DNA of 38,637 nucleotides, from NCBI GenBank assembly GCA_938038815.1, contig CALHTF010000040.1, positions 1-38,637 of the forward strand. The letters run 5' to 3'. The notes beneath the pieces were generated by a model. It was given only the letters and a program-made list of their open reading frames with translations, had not been told where the DNA came from and made no database searches. Positions 23,903 to 32,716 of this stretch are shown here, in pieces; position 1 is the first letter of the stretch; each line of letters begins with the position of its first letter. The position numbers and the translations under genes are program-made. This DNA is from an uncultured Acidimicrobiales bacterium. GTDB lineage: Bacteria; Actinomycetota; Acidimicrobiia; Acidimicrobiales; SHLQ01.

Positions 23903-25377
23903 AGAGTCAGTTCGCACGAGGTGCGCGACCCCGCAGCGGTGCACTTGTCGGTTCCGGTTCCGCCGTCGGAGGTGTCGGCAGCATCGGTCGACAGTACGTC
24001 CTTGCCCGGTCCACCGAGCAGGGTATCGACACCGGCTCCACCGACCAGCAGATCGGCCCCGCCACCCGCCTTCAGTGTGTCGTCGCCGCCTTCTCCGTAC
24101 AGCTTGTCGCCGGCTCCGCCACCCTTGAGGGTGTCGTTCTTCTTGCCGCCGTAGAGCTCGTCGGAGCCACCGCCGCCCGAGAGGAAGTCTCGACCGCCGC
24201 CACCGATCAGCACGTCGTTACCGGTACCACCGACGATCTTGTCGCGGCCGTTGCCACCATCGACTCGGTCGGCGCCGCTTCCGCTACAGATGACGTCGTT
24301 TCCGCCGCCACCGTTGATGAGGTCGTCGCCACCGAGGCCCACGATGATGTCACGGCCATCGGTTCCGTTCAGCACGTCGTTGGCTGCGGTACCGACGATG
24401 GTCGCCACCTTGCCCTTGCACTTGTAGGTCTTGGTAGTCGTCACGGGGTCGTTCGAGGTGCCATAGAGCAGGTTGGCGCCATCGATGTCGCCTTGGCCCA
24501 AGGTGTGCTTGGCCGACCCGACAACCAACGACGGGAACATCACGTTTGCCCGAGTCGACGCATGGCTCAAACCAATCGCGTGGCCGGACTCGTGAATGGC
24601 GACCGACTTGAGGTCGTAGTGCCCGCTCTTTGCGCCGTTCGACCAGAGGTAGTCGTTGTTGTATTTGATATCGAACTCCACGGCGCCGCCGGGGGTCGAT
24701 GGGTCGTTATCCGGATCGGTAAACCACAGATAGGTCCGAGCCAAATAGTGCTCGTCTTGGGTGGTGTCGGCCCAATACATGGCGTTCACGCCGTCGAACG
24801 CGTTGGTTGCGACCGAGGTGTTGCCGCCGTAGGTGAACGACAGAGAGGACGAGCCCGGCTGGGTCGTCCAGGCGGTGAGACCATCGGACAATGCGGAGAT
24901 AACTTGCTGTGAGTCGAGCGGCGGGAAGGTCGACTGGTTGGCGTGCCATGTCAGGTTCTTGGCGGCCTTGCCCCAATGGGCTGGGCCCAAGGTGTAACCG
25001 GGGTCAGCATCGCCGCCGCCATGAGAGCTCTGTGCCTCGGCGTCGACCACTTCGATGGCGTTGAGCGACGGCAGAGGCTTGCCGGTCGTGAACTCGTAGC
25101 GTTCACCAACCGAAATGTGCGGCCAGCCCGACACCTCGAGGCGAACACCCTCACTGTTGACGCCACCCTCGATCGCCCCTTGGAACGTGCGGTCGCCGTC
25201 TTCGATCGTAAAGACGGTCCACACAAGACCATCGGGCGTCTCGACGTAGCGCTGCGACAGCACCATTGCGCCCGCAGCTTGTTGGGTCTGTCCAGGCAGA
25301 GCGGTAAGCGCAAGCACCATACAAAGGACGACCGCCGACAGCGAGGAGAGGGTGAAAAGGCGTGGAAAGCGATTCAT
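23899..25377 (-). CDS. secreted matrixin-type metalloprotease with RTX calcium-binding repeats
   Basis: A 492-residue exported protease. A Sec signal peptide ([28 protein letters not shown]) leads into a prodomain-like region and a metzincin domain with zinc motif H252-E-x-x-H256-x-x-G-x-x-H262 ([11 protein letters not shown]) and the Met-turn M270 (ANVMFPSL). From about residue 315 to 470 it carries some ten glycine/aspartate nonapeptides (such as [28 protein letters not shown]), a calcium-binding parallel beta-roll. It ends in a short cysteine pair ([13 protein letters not shown]). ATG 25377 gives a proper signal peptide; the open frame extending further upstream is not supported. RTX proteases usually leave Gram-negatives by type I secretion; here Sec export is indicated. 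Coupled to the following Hsp70-like gene. Confidence 0.92.
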   Translation of the reverse strand: MNRFPRLFTLSSLSAVVLCMVLALTALPGQTQQAAGAMVLSQRYVETPDGLVWTVFTIEDGDRTFQGAIEGGVNSEGVRLEVSGWPHISVGERYEFTTGKPLPSLNAIEVVDAEAQSSHGGGDADPGYTLGPAHWGKAAKNLTWHANQSTFPPLDSQQVISALSDGLTAWTTQPGSSSLSFTYGGNTSVATNAFDGVNAMYWADTTQDEHYLARTYLWFTDPDNDPSTPGGAVEFDIKYNNDYLWSNGAKSGHYDLKSVAIHESGHAIGLSHASTRANVMFPSLVVGSAKHTLGQGDIDGANLLYGTSNDPVTTTKTYKCKGKVATIVGTAANDVLNGTDGRDIIVGLGGDDLINGGGGNDVICSGSGADRVDGGNGRDKIVGGTGNDVLIGGGGRDFLSGGGGSDELYGGKKNDTLKGGGAGDKLYGEGGDDTLKAGGGADLLVGGAGVDTLLGGPGKDVLSTDAADTSDGGTGTDKCTAAGSRTSCELTL

Positions 25378-25455
25378 GAAATGGTCATCGGCATGAATTT
25401 TCGGTCGCCTGAGCACGATTTTCGTCGCAACGACCGACAACCGCGCTGCGCCGAT

Positions 25456-25461
25456 TAGGTT
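25456..25461 (+). promoter_or_regulatory. -10 box (TAGGTT) of the CoA-transferase gene, leaderless
   Basis: TAGGTT ends 6 nt before ATG 25468; no ribosome-binding site between. Confidence 0.5.
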
Positions 25462-25467
25462 CGCTAA

Positions 25468-26727
25468 ATGACCGAAACCTCGGACCCCGCCGCACCAGCA
25501 CCCCCAGACGCGCCACTCGCCGGGGTGCGCGTGCTCGACCTCAGCCGGGTACTCGCCGGCCCGTGGTCGACCCAGATCTTGGCCGACCTCGGCGCCCAGG
25601 TCATCAAGATCGAGCAGCCGGGCAAAGGTGACGACACCCGTCAGTGGGGACCCCCGTGGCTCACCGGACCCGACGGCGAACCAACCGCCGAGTCGTCGTA
25701 CTTTCTGTCGGCCAACCGCGGCAAGTTGTCGGTGACAGTCGATATCACGAGCGACGACGGGCGCCAACTCATCGTCGAACTCGCATCGATGAGCGACATC
25801 GTGGTCGAGAACTTCAAGGTTGGGGCCCTAGCCGCCAAAGGCCTCGGATACGCCGACCTCGCAGCGGTAAAGCCCGACATCATCTATGCGTCGATAACCG
25901 GGTTTGGCCAAACCGGACCAATGGCGAGCCAGCCGGGTTATGACTACCTGGCGCAAGCACTGGGCGGCCTGATGAGCATCACCGGGCCAGCCGACGGCGA
26001 ACCCGGCGCCGGACCAACCCGCACCGGCGTCGCGATCTCGGACCTTTCGACCGGCATGTACACCACGGTTGCCATTTTGGGGGCCTACATCCATCGCATG
26101 CGGACCGGTGTGGGCCAGCACATCGACATGGCGCTGCTCGATACCCAAACGTCGATGCTCGCCAACGCGGCCCTGTGGTATTTGGTCGGCGGCACGGCAC
26201 CCACCCGCAGCGGAACTTGGCACCCGAGCCTGGCGCCGTACCAAGTCTTTGAGGCGGCCGATGGTCCGTTCATCGTCGCCTGCGGGAACGACCGACAGTT
26301 CAATATCTTGTGCGAGACCATCGACCGTCCCGAACTGGCGAGCGATAGCCGGTTCGTGACGAATCCCGATCGCAATCAGAACCGAGCCATCTTGGCGGCC
26401 GAACTCCAGATCGAGCTGATTAAACAGCCCCGCACCCATTGGCTCGACGTTCTGCCGACGGCCGGAGTGCCGGCGGGGTCGGTGAACACGATCGACGAAG
26501 TGTTCGTCGAACCCCAGGTCGTGCATCGTCAGATGCAGATATCGCTGCCCCACAGTTCCGGGGTAGATGTTCCCGGAGTCGCCAACCCCATCAAATACTC
26601 CGAGACCCCGCTCCGGTACACGACCGCTCCCCCGCAACTGGGCGAACACACCGACGATGTCTTGCGAGACATCCTCGGCAAGTCCGCCGAACAAATTCAG
26701 GCGCTCAAGGACAACAAGAGCATCTAG
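25468..26727 (+). CDS. CaiB/BaiF family III CoA-transferase
   Basis: A 419-residue enzyme that moves CoA between acyl-CoA and a free carboxylic acid. The N-terminus [48 protein letters not shown] is typical, [33 protein letters not shown] carries catalytic Asp159, and [26 protein letters not shown] follows. The GDDTR-x-WGPPW segment is common in members that use succinyl-CoA or glutarate-type donors, but I cannot fix the substrate. Unlike the racemase-like paralogue at 12.4 kb it has the plain G-Y-D motif. It is divergent from the RTX metzincin gene and has its own TAGGTT promoter element. Confidence 0.94.
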   Translation: MTETSDPAAPAPPDAPLAGVRVLDLSRVLAGPWSTQILADLGAQVIKIEQPGKGDDTRQWGPPWLTGPDGEPTAESSYFLSANRGKLSVTVDITSDDGRQLIVELASMSDIVVENFKVGALAAKGLGYADLAAVKPDIIYASITGFGQTGPMASQPGYDYLAQALGGLMSITGPADGEPGAGPTRTGVAISDLSTGMYTTVAILGAYIHRMRTGVGQHIDMALLDTQTSMLANAALWYLVGGTAPTRSGTWHPSLAPYQVFEAADGPFIVACGNDRQFNILCETIDRPELASDSRFVTNPDRNQNRAILAAELQIELIKQPRTHWLDVLPTAGVPAGSVNTIDEVFVEPQVVHRQMQISLPHSSGVDVPGVANPIKYSETPLRYTTAPPQLGEHTDDVLRDILGKSAEQIQALKDNKSI

Positions 26728-26858
26728 GCCAGCCCCGGTTTCCCGTCGTCCGCGGTGCAAACCAAACCGCCCGTAGCCACGGCCCAACAATCGCGATTAT
26801 GTTGGCGAGTGCCCTATGCATTTCGGTGCATTCCCGCCCCAAAACGAGGTTGTGACCT

Positions 26859-29081
26859 ATGAAACGAATCGTCCTATTACTTGCGCTCGTAGCAGCGCTG
26901 CTGTCGCCGGTGGCGACCGCTGAGGCCCAAGGCGACGAGGATCTTCCGCTCCTGTCGATCTCGGGTGTCAGTGTCACCGAGGACCAGGGCACGATGCCCT
27001 TCACCCTCACCCTGAACCGACCGTCCGATGAAGACGTCGTGGTTCGAGTCCAACCAAAGACGGTTCGTAACCAGGCCAAGCCGGGCGAGGACTTTGTGCG
27101 GGTCCGCCGCAACGTCGTGATCCCTGCTGGCGAAACCACCGCCACCTTTGAGGTAACGATCCTCAACGACGATGTTCCAGAAGAAGACGCAGTTATTCGA
27201 CTGGTGATCCGCCGGATCAAGGGAGCGACCTTCGTCAAGCCCCCACGACCTCGTGCGCTGATCATCGACGACGACGGCGAACCCGAACCGCCACTGCCGC
27301 CCGAGCCACCGACGGCCGAGACCGACTTCGAGCTCAAAGTGCTCCACATCAACGACCACCACTCGCACCTAGAATCCGACGGCACCGACCTCGACTTCAA
27401 CGGCAAGGAAACCCGGGTCGAAATGGGTGGCTTCTCGCGAGTCATCACCAAGATGAACGAGTTGCGCGACACCAGCGACATCCCGGTAGTCACCGTGCAC
27501 GCTGGCGACGCCATCACCGGCACGTTGTACTACAGCCTCTTTAAGGGCGATGCCGACGCCGCGATGATGAACCACGTGTGCTTCGACATCTTTGAGCTCG
27601 GCAACCACGAGTTCGACGATGGCGACGGACAACTCGCCGTGTTCCTCAACAACATCGGCGGTATCTACAACCCCGCATCTGCGGCGTGCCGCACGACCAT
27701 CCTCGGCGCCAACGTCAAGCCGGCGCAGGGCACGCCCCTGTTCCCGACCGACGAGGCCGAGCTGTTCATCAAGCCGTTCACCGTCAAGGAATACGGCGAC
27801 GACAAGGTCGGCTTTGTTGGTCTTGATATTGCGAACAAGACGCGGAACTCCTCGAGTCCGCTGAAGACCACCGAGTTCCTCGACGAGGTCGAAACGGCCC
27901 AGAAGTACGTCGATCAGCTCACCGCCGACGGTATCGACAAGATCGTGCTCGTCACCCACATCCAGTACGCCAACGACCTTTCGGTCGCGAGCCAGGTTGA
28001 GGGAGTCGACGCCATCGTCGGCGGCGATTCGCACAGCTTGCTGGGCGACTTCGGCGACTTTGGCCTGAACCCGGTCGGCGAATATCCGACCGTTACCCAG
28101 GATCCGGCCGGCAACACCGTTTGTGTTGTGCAGGCGTGGGAGTACAGCAACATCGTGGGCGAGCTCAACATTGGTTGGGACGCTGATGGCAACGTCACCA
28201 CCTGTGGCGGTACCCCTCACCTGTTGCTCGGCGACACCTTCGAGCGGGAGCCCGAAGGCGCCGACGACCGTGAACCACTCGCCGGCGACGACCTGCAAGA
28301 GGTACTCGACATCATCGACGCCAGCCCGCAGCTGAGCATCGTGACCCCCGATGCCGACGGTGAAGCAACCCTCGGCTACTTCACCGGCCAGGTCGACGAA
28401 CTGGTGAACACCGAGATCGGTACCGTCACCGAGGACCTCTGCCTCGAGCGGATCCCGGGCGAAGCCCGCAGTACCATCTGCGACGTTGCCGACACCGCCG
28501 ACATGGGTGGCGACATTCAGCAACTCGTGACCCACGCCTTCTGGCAACGGTCGTTCGAGTCCGATATCGCCATTCAGAACGCGGGCGGCGTTCGGGTCGA
28601 TATCCCGGCTGGTCCGCTGACCATCGCCGATGTCTACGAACTCTTGCCGTTCGCCAACACCTTGGTGAATCTTGAGATGACCGGCGCCGAGGTGAAGGCG
28701 GTACTCGAAGATGCGGCCGAGAATGCGATCATTCCCGACGGCTCGACCGGTGCGTACCCCTACGCCTCCGGCCTGCGCTGGGACGTCGACCTCACGGCCG
28801 AGTTTGGCTCACGGTTCTCGAACCTTCAGGTCAAGGGTAAGGACGCCACCGAGTGGACTCCTCTCGATGAGGCAGCGACCTACACGATCGTGACCAACAG
28901 CTTCGTGGCCGCCGGCCGCGACGGGTACACCACCTTTGGCACCGTGTTTGACGAAGGCCGAGTCGAAGACACGTTCATCGACTACGCCCAGGCGTTCATC
29001 GATTACGTGGAGCAGAACTTGGGTGGCGTTGTATCGAAGGTTCCGGCCGACGAATACAGCACCCAGAACGTCACCCAGTAA
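26859..29081 (+). CDS. secreted 5'-nucleotidase/metallophosphoesterase with N-terminal Calx-beta domain
   Basis: A 740-residue exported protein. The signal peptide (KRIVLLLALVAALLSPVATAEA) is followed by a Calx-beta domain (about residues 30-137; SVTEDQGTMPFTLTLNRPSDEDV, GEDFVRVRRNVVIPAGETTATFEVTILNDDVPEEDAV), usually calcium binding. After a proline linker the metallophosphatase domain shows D166-x-H168 (HINDHHSH), ELGNHEFDDG, VTHIQYAND and GGDSHSLLGDF, the UshA/CD73 pattern. The 5'-nucleotidase C-terminal domain lies at about 500-700 (GGVRVDIPAGPLTIADVYELLPFANTL). It should dephosphorylate external nucleotides for phosphate or nucleoside salvage. GAGGT precedes the start by 8 nt. A strong terminator follows. 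Confidence 0.95.
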   Translation: MKRIVLLLALVAALLSPVATAEAQGDEDLPLLSISGVSVTEDQGTMPFTLTLNRPSDEDVVVRVQPKTVRNQAKPGEDFVRVRRNVVIPAGETTATFEVTILNDDVPEEDAVIRLVIRRIKGATFVKPPRPRALIIDDDGEPEPPLPPEPPTAETDFELKVLHINDHHSHLESDGTDLDFNGKETRVEMGGFSRVITKMNELRDTSDIPVVTVHAGDAITGTLYYSLFKGDADAAMMNHVCFDIFELGNHEFDDGDGQLAVFLNNIGGIYNPASAACRTTILGANVKPAQGTPLFPTDEAELFIKPFTVKEYGDDKVGFVGLDIANKTRNSSSPLKTTEFLDEVETAQKYVDQLTADGIDKIVLVTHIQYANDLSVASQVEGVDAIVGGDSHSLLGDFGDFGLNPVGEYPTVTQDPAGNTVCVVQAWEYSNIVGELNIGWDADGNVTTCGGTPHLLLGDTFEREPEGADDREPLAGDDLQEVLDIIDASPQLSIVTPDADGEATLGYFTGQVDELVNTEIGTVTEDLCLERIPGEARSTICDVADTADMGGDIQQLVTHAFWQRSFESDIAIQNAGGVRVDIPAGPLTIADVYELLPFANTLVNLEMTGAEVKAVLEDAAENAIIPDGSTGAYPYASGLRWDVDLTAEFGSRFSNLQVKGKDATEWTPLDEAATYTIVTNSFVAAGRDGYTTFGTVFDEGRVEDTFIDYAQAFIDYVEQNLGGVVSKVPADEYSTQNVTQ

Positions 29082-29112
29082 CACCCGAAAGCGGCTACCT
29101 CGGTAGCTGCAA

Positions 29113-29162
29113 CCGAAAGCCAGGCTGTGCCTTCCCGGTGCAGTCTGGCTTTCGGACCTTTT
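29113..29162 (+). terminator. terminator after the 5'-nucleotidase gene
   Basis: CCGAAAGCCAG (29113-29123) pairs with CTGGCTTTCGG (29145-29155), with further pairing inside (CTGTGCC/GGTGCAG), and ACC-TTTT follows. It separates the nucleotidase from the hydrolase operon. Confidence 0.8.
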
Positions 29163-29169
29163 GGCGACA

Positions 29170-29175
29170 TACGCT
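29170..29175 (+). promoter_or_regulatory. -10 box (TACGCT) of the hydrolase-selenoprotein-kinase operon
   Basis: TACGCT ends 6 nt before ATG 29182 and lies 7 nt after the upstream terminator's T run. It predicts a leaderless transcript and decides the hydrolase start. Confidence 0.5.
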
Positions 29176-29181
29176 CCGGTC

Positions 29182-30093
29182 ATGGCAAGCAAAGAGGCAG
29201 AGGATCTAAAGGCGGCGTTCATCGCCATGCGCGAGAACGCTTCGTCGGCGGGCGAGACATCGATCGAGGCGCAGCGCGAAAGCGTCGAGATGTTGGGGTT
29301 ACTCGCGTCCCAACCCGAAGGGGTTACCTACACCGAGGTCGACGCTGGTGGGGTCCCAGCGATTTGGGTCGATCCGGCCAACGGGCGCACCGACCGATGC
29401 ATTCAGTACGTACACGGCGGCGGCTATGTGATCGGCACGGCCAACGCGTACCGGCGCTTCACCGGTCACCTCGCCAACGTGACGGGGTGTCGTGTCCTCA
29501 ACGTCGACTACCGACTCGCCCCCGAACACCCGCACCCAGCAGCGGTCACCGATAGCACCGCTGCGTACCGTTGGCTTCTCAGCCAAGGGTTCGAGGGGTC
29601 CGACCTTGCGATCGCCGGCGACTCGGCGGGCGGCGGGTTAACGGTCGCAACCCTGGTGGCGCTGCGCGACGCCGGCGACCCTCAGCCAGCCTGTGCCGCA
29701 CCGATCTCGCCATGGGTCGACATGGAGTGCAAAGGGGCGTCGATGTCGCTCAACGCTCAGGCCGACGTGCTCATCGGCGAGTCGGGCATCAAGTCGATGG
29801 CCGATCTGTTCCTCAACGGCCAGGCGGCCACCGACCCCCTCGCCGCCCCGCTGCACGCCGACCTCTCGGGCCTCGCTCCTCTGTACGTGCAGGTTGGAGC
29901 CGACGAAACCTTGCTCGACGACTCGACCCGGTTGGTCGACCAGGTCCAGGCCGCGGGAGGCGAGGCGGCCATCGAGATCTTTCCCGAAATGCAGCACGTG
30001 TTTCAGCTGTCGTGCGGGACCATGCCCGAGGCGACAGAGGCCACCGACAAGATCGGGGCGTTTCTGCGCCAGCACCTTCGGATCGACCAATGA
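29182..30093 (+). CDS. alpha/beta hydrolase, HSL/acetyl-esterase family
   Basis: A 303-residue esterase. The oxyanion motif HGGGYVIG, the nucleophile elbow GDSAGGG (IAGDSAGGGLTVATL), an acidic residue near DETLLDD and the catalytic histidine in MQHVFQLSCG are all present, typical of the hormone-sensitive lipase family. DYRLAPEHPHPAAVTDSTAAYRWL is another HSL block. No signal peptide, so it acts in the cytoplasm on a short-chain ester or amide. The stop overlaps the next gene's start (ATGA at 30090-30093). As first gene of the operon with a selenoprotein candidate and an APH-like kinase it probably opens or trims their common substrate (inference). Confidence 0.95.
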   Translation: MASKEAEDLKAAFIAMRENASSAGETSIEAQRESVEMLGLLASQPEGVTYTEVDAGGVPAIWVDPANGRTDRCIQYVHGGGYVIGTANAYRRFTGHLANVTGCRVLNVDYRLAPEHPHPAAVTDSTAAYRWLLSQGFEGSDLAIAGDSAGGGLTVATLVALRDAGDPQPACAAPISPWVDMECKGASMSLNAQADVLIGESGIKSMADLFLNGQAATDPLAAPLHADLSGLAPLYVQVGADETLLDDSTRLVDQVQAAGGEAAIEIFPEMQHVFQLSCGTMPEATEATDKIGAFLRQHLRIDQ

Positions 30094-30944
30094 GCGCCGA
30101 CCAGATCGCTCACCCTCGCCACGTTCGTTACATCGACAAGAGCCGCAACTATTACGCGGCGGTCGGGTACGACGAACCGTACCGGTGGGCGGCCAACGAA
30201 GACGCTCCTTTTGCTCGGCTCACCAAGCCGCTCGCCGAGTCGCGCATCGGTGTGGTGACCACCTCGGCCCTGTTCGACGACGCAGGTGAACCGGTGCTCC
30301 CGAAGCGCTCGTTTGCCGAGCCGACCACTCCCCTGCCGACCAAGATGTTCACCGACGATCTCTCCTGGGATCACGACGCCACCCACACCGACGACCTCGG
30401 CAGCTATCTGCCGCTCGCCGCGCTCGAAGCCGAGGTCCGGGCGGGTCGGCTCGGCAGCGTGTCGCCCCGCTTCTACGGGATTCCGACCGCTTACAGCCAA
30501 CGCAAGACCCTCAAAGACGCCGCCCGAATCGCCCAGTGGTGCGCCGAAGACGAGGTCGACGTGGTCATGCTGGTGCCGCTTTGACCGGTTTGCCACCAGA
30601 CCGTGAGTCTGGTCGCTCGGCATCTTGAAGAGGCCGGAACACCCACCATCGTGGTCGGCAGTGCCCGCGACATCGTCGAAGAGGCCGGAGTCGCCCGGTT
30701 CTTGTTCGTCGACTTTCCGCTCGGCAACCCCATCGGCAAACCCGACGACCCGGCTATGCAAGCCGAGGTAACCGGCCTGGCGCTTCAGGTCCTCGAATCC
30801 GCCATCGTTGGTCGGACGACGGTGCAGGCACCCGTGTCGTGGGGTAGCGACGACTGGCGAGCCAACTTCATGGCGATTGGCCCCGACGGCAAGCCAGTGA
30901 AACCCGATCCTCGACCCGACTACGTAAAGAATCCTTCGAAATGA
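30090..30944 (+). CDS. second GrdB-like selenoprotein candidate, UGA at 30582 read as Sec
   Basis: One frame from ATG 30090 to UGA 30942-30944 is interrupted only by a UGA at 30582-30584. Read through it gives 284 residues with Sec165 and Cys168: VVMLVPL-U-PVCHQTVSLVARHLEEAG. The flanks are family-like: LAESRIGVVTTSALFD, SVSPRFYGIPTAYS before the UGA, and PTIVVGSARDIVEEAGVARFLFVDFPLGNPIGKPDDPAMQ after it. It is shorter at the C-terminus than the paralogue at 1.1 kb, and the two align at U-P-x-C. Start and stop are locked by ATGA overlaps with the hydrolase before and the kinase after, so the downstream half is under selection to stay in frame. A hairpin follows the UGA. Function unknown; the family's known members reduce amines with a Sec/Cys centre. 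Confidence 0.88.
30582..30620 (+). promoter_or_regulatory. candidate bacterial SECIS element of the second GrdB-like gene
   Basis: After UGA 30582-30584, ACCAGAC (30595-30601) and GTCTGGT (30607-30613) form a perfect 7-bp stem closing a CGUGA loop. CCG (30585-30587) and CGG (30618-30620) can extend it. The loop begins 17 nt after the UGA, has G in its second position and shares GUG with the loop of the first gene's element. Stem sequences differ, so the structure rather than the sequence is conserved. Confidence 0.65.
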
Positions 30945-32017
30945 CAAACCCCTTGGTGGTCGAAACCGCTGCCGACGTAACACCCGAGTGGCTCACCGCA
31001 GCATTGGTTGCCGCCGGCCATGACGTGGAGGTGGCGTCGGTCGAGACCGCCCCGGTCGGCACCGGGCAGATGGCCGACAGCGCCCGGATCACGATTACCT
31101 ACGCCAGCGACTCGACCGGCGCTCCGGCGACCCTGGTGGGGAAGTTCCCGTCCGACGATCCCACGAGCCGCTCGGCTGGTGGCAGAGGCGGGTATGGGAA
31201 CGAGGTCGGCTTCTACAAACACCTGGCGACCAAGGTCGCCGGTCGAAGCCCGGCGTGTTACCTCGCCGAGTTAGGCGCCGAGGATGAGTTCACCTTGTTG
31301 CTCGAGGACATGGCTCCCGCCGTTCAGGGCGATCAGATCGCCGGTTGCACCGTCGCACAAGCCGAAGCAGCGCTGGTGAATCTGGCTGGCTTCCACGGCC
31401 CGCACTGGAACGACGACTCGCTGTTCGACGTGCCCTCGCTGGCCAGCCGCGAAGACAGCCGCTCGGGCAGCAGCCTCCTGGCCGAATTCATGGCCGCGTT
31501 CACGCCGGAGTTTGTGACTCGCTACGCCGAGCATCTTTCGCCCGAAGATGTCGACCTTTGCACCGCCTTCGCTGCACGGGTCGTCGAATGGGAAACCCAC
31601 GACACGGGGTCGTTTGGTCTCGTGCACGGCGACTACCGCCTCGACAACCTGCTGTTCGGCACCACGAGCACGTGCCCGCCAGCCACCACGGTCGACTGGC
31701 AGACCCTGCGAGTCGGGCCACCGCTGCGCGATGTTGGCTACTTCATAGGTACCAGCCTCGATCAGGCCGAGCGGCAGGCAAACGAAGAGGCTCTCGTGCG
31801 GGTGTACTACGACGCCCTGTGCGGGCATGGGGTCGAGGAGTACTCGTTTGAGCAGTGCTGGCACGACTACCGACTGGGTTCGCTGCAGGGGCCGCTCATC
31901 ACGATCTTGGGATCGATCGGTGTGAAACAAACCGATCGCGGCGACGCCATGTTTATGGCCATGATCAAGCGTTCGGGCCAACAAGCTCGCGACCTCGAAG
32001 CTCTCTCGCTGTTCTAG
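30941..32017 (+). CDS. aminoglycoside-phosphotransferase-like (APH/choline kinase fold) kinase
   Basis: A 358-residue cytoplasmic small-molecule kinase-like protein. The catalytic loop LVHGDYRLDNLLF keeps HGD and N, and the metal-binding segment reads TTVDWQTLRVGPPLRDVGYFIGTSL, with VDWQ in place of the usual D-F-D/D-W-E. The N-lobe has TLVGKFPSDDP with the ATP-contacting lysine, and FTLLLEDMAP is the hinge. This pattern is that of the APH/ecdysteroid-kinase-like group abundant in actinobacteria with acyl-CoA metabolism. The substrate is unknown. ATG 30941 overlaps the stop of the selenoprotein candidate (ATGA), making it third in a translationally coupled unit. Antibiotic resistance is unlikely from this context. 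Confidence 0.88.
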   Translation: MTNPLVVETAADVTPEWLTAALVAAGHDVEVASVETAPVGTGQMADSARITITYASDSTGAPATLVGKFPSDDPTSRSAGGRGGYGNEVGFYKHLATKVAGRSPACYLAELGAEDEFTLLLEDMAPAVQGDQIAGCTVAQAEAALVNLAGFHGPHWNDDSLFDVPSLASREDSRSGSSLLAEFMAAFTPEFVTRYAEHLSPEDVDLCTAFAARVVEWETHDTGSFGLVHGDYRLDNLLFGTTSTCPPATTVDWQTLRVGPPLRDVGYFIGTSLDQAERQANEEALVRVYYDALCGHGVEEYSFEQCWHDYRLGSLQGPLITILGSIGVKQTDRGDAMFMAMIKRSGQQARDLEALSLF

Positions 32018-32024
32018 ACCCGCG

Positions 32025-32030
32025 TAGTGT
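32025..32030 (+). promoter_or_regulatory. -10 box (TAGTGT) of the Fur-family gene, leaderless
   Basis: TAGTGT ends 6 nt before ATG 32037, immediately after the kinase gene. Confidence 0.45.
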
Positions 32031-32036
32031 TACGAC

Positions 32037-32483
32037 ATGACCTTTAGCGACGTCGACAACGAGGCAGCAGTCCTGCTCAAGAAGGCGAACCAGCGATACA
32101 CCGAGGGTCGTCGTCGCCTCGTCGCCGCCCTCCAAGCCGGAAAAGGCCCACTTACCATCGCCGACATCGTGGCGGCGGACGACACGCTCCCGCAGTCGAG
32201 CATTTATCGCAACCTGGTGATTCTCGAGGAAGCCAATGTGGTGGCTCGGGTGGTGACCAGCGACGACTTTGCCCGCTACGAAATCGCCGAACATCTCACC
32301 CATCACCACCATCACCTGATCTGCAAAGCATGCGGTGATGTGATCGACTTTGCCCTCGATGCCCAAACCGAGGCCACGCTCGATCAGGCGCTCCACCAAG
32401 CGGCCCATGATGCTGGATTCACCGCTGAATCGCACCAGCTCGATCTGCTCGGCACGTGCGGCGATTGCCGGTCCGAGTCCTAA
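32037..32483 (+). CDS. Fur family metal-responsive regulator
   Basis: A 148-residue repressor. The winged helix is GRRRLVAALQAGKGPLTIADIVAADDTLPQSSIYRNLVILEEANVVARV, with SSIYRNL the recognition helix. The metal-binding dimer domain has EIAEHLTHHHHHLICKACGDVIDF, whose histidines and C-x-x-C match the regulatory and structural sites, and a second CGDC near the C-terminus completes the structural zinc site. It could be Zur, Fur or PerR-like; the C-x-x-C ... C-x-x-C set fits Zur or Fur, and the metal cannot be fixed here. It has its own leaderless promoter 19 nt after the kinase stop. Confidence 0.94.
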   Translation: MTFSDVDNEAAVLLKKANQRYTEGRRRLVAALQAGKGPLTIADIVAADDTLPQSSIYRNLVILEEANVVARVVTSDDFARYEIAEHLTHHHHHLICKACGDVIDFALDAQTEATLDQALHQAAHDAGFTAESHQLDLLGTCGDCRSES

Positions 32484-32492
32484 GACCTACGG

Positions 32493-32711
32493 CTACCAGT
32501 CGGTTTCTCTCACGAAGGTCTCAACCGGGACACCTAACCAGGTGACCATGGCGAGCATGCCGTCGACCTCCATGCGGCCGCCAAGCTTGGTGCGTTTGAT
32601 GGTCGAGACACTCACCCCGATCTCGGCCGACAGCTGAGCCCACGAGATCTCCCGCTTTGTCCGCTCCGCATCGAGCGCTTCATAGAGTGCGTTGGCATCG
32701 AACCGTCGCAT
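32493..32711 (-). CDS. small XRE-type helix-turn-helix protein
   Basis: A 72-residue protein consisting almost only of a Cro/C1-type HTH: FDANALYEALDAERTKREISWAQLSAEIGVSVSTIKRTKLGGRMEVDGMLAMVTWLGVPVETFV. SWAQLSAEIGVSVSTIKR is the HTH itself. It may bind DNA as a dimer; the target is unknown. ATG 32711 begins 5 nt after the stop of the RTX-M23 peptidase gene on the same strand, so both probably share one transcript. It is convergent with the Fur-family gene. Confidence 0.85.
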   Translation of the reverse strand: MRRFDANALYEALDAERTKREISWAQLSAEIGVSVSTIKRTKLGGRMEVDGMLAMVTWLGVPVETFVRETDW

Positions 32712-32716
32712 GGGCG

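Noticed and set aside
23950..24420. Regular GC-rich repeats considered as a CRISPR or DNA repeat array
   Set aside because: They are the codons of the RTX nonapeptides of the metzincin, without constant spacers. The same applies to 33180-33420 in the M23 gene.
25378..25767. N-terminal extension of the RTX metzincin to 25767
   Set aside because: It would overlap the CoA-transferase gene in antisense, and the ATG at 25377 gives a normal Sec signal peptide.
27369..28547. Open frame of 392 codons on the minus strand
   Set aside because: Antisense to the metallophosphatase domain with its D-x-H, GNHE and GDSH motifs.
30603..30944. Separate small gene starting at GTG 30603
   Set aside because: It is the C-terminal half of the GrdB-like protein; no promoter or ribosome-binding site precedes the GTG, and it continues the upstream frame through the UGA.
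30941..32017. Antibiotic resistance gene (aminoglycoside phosphotransferase)
   Set aside because: The fold is shared, but the sequence belongs to the general APH/choline-kinase-like group and the operon context is metabolic.
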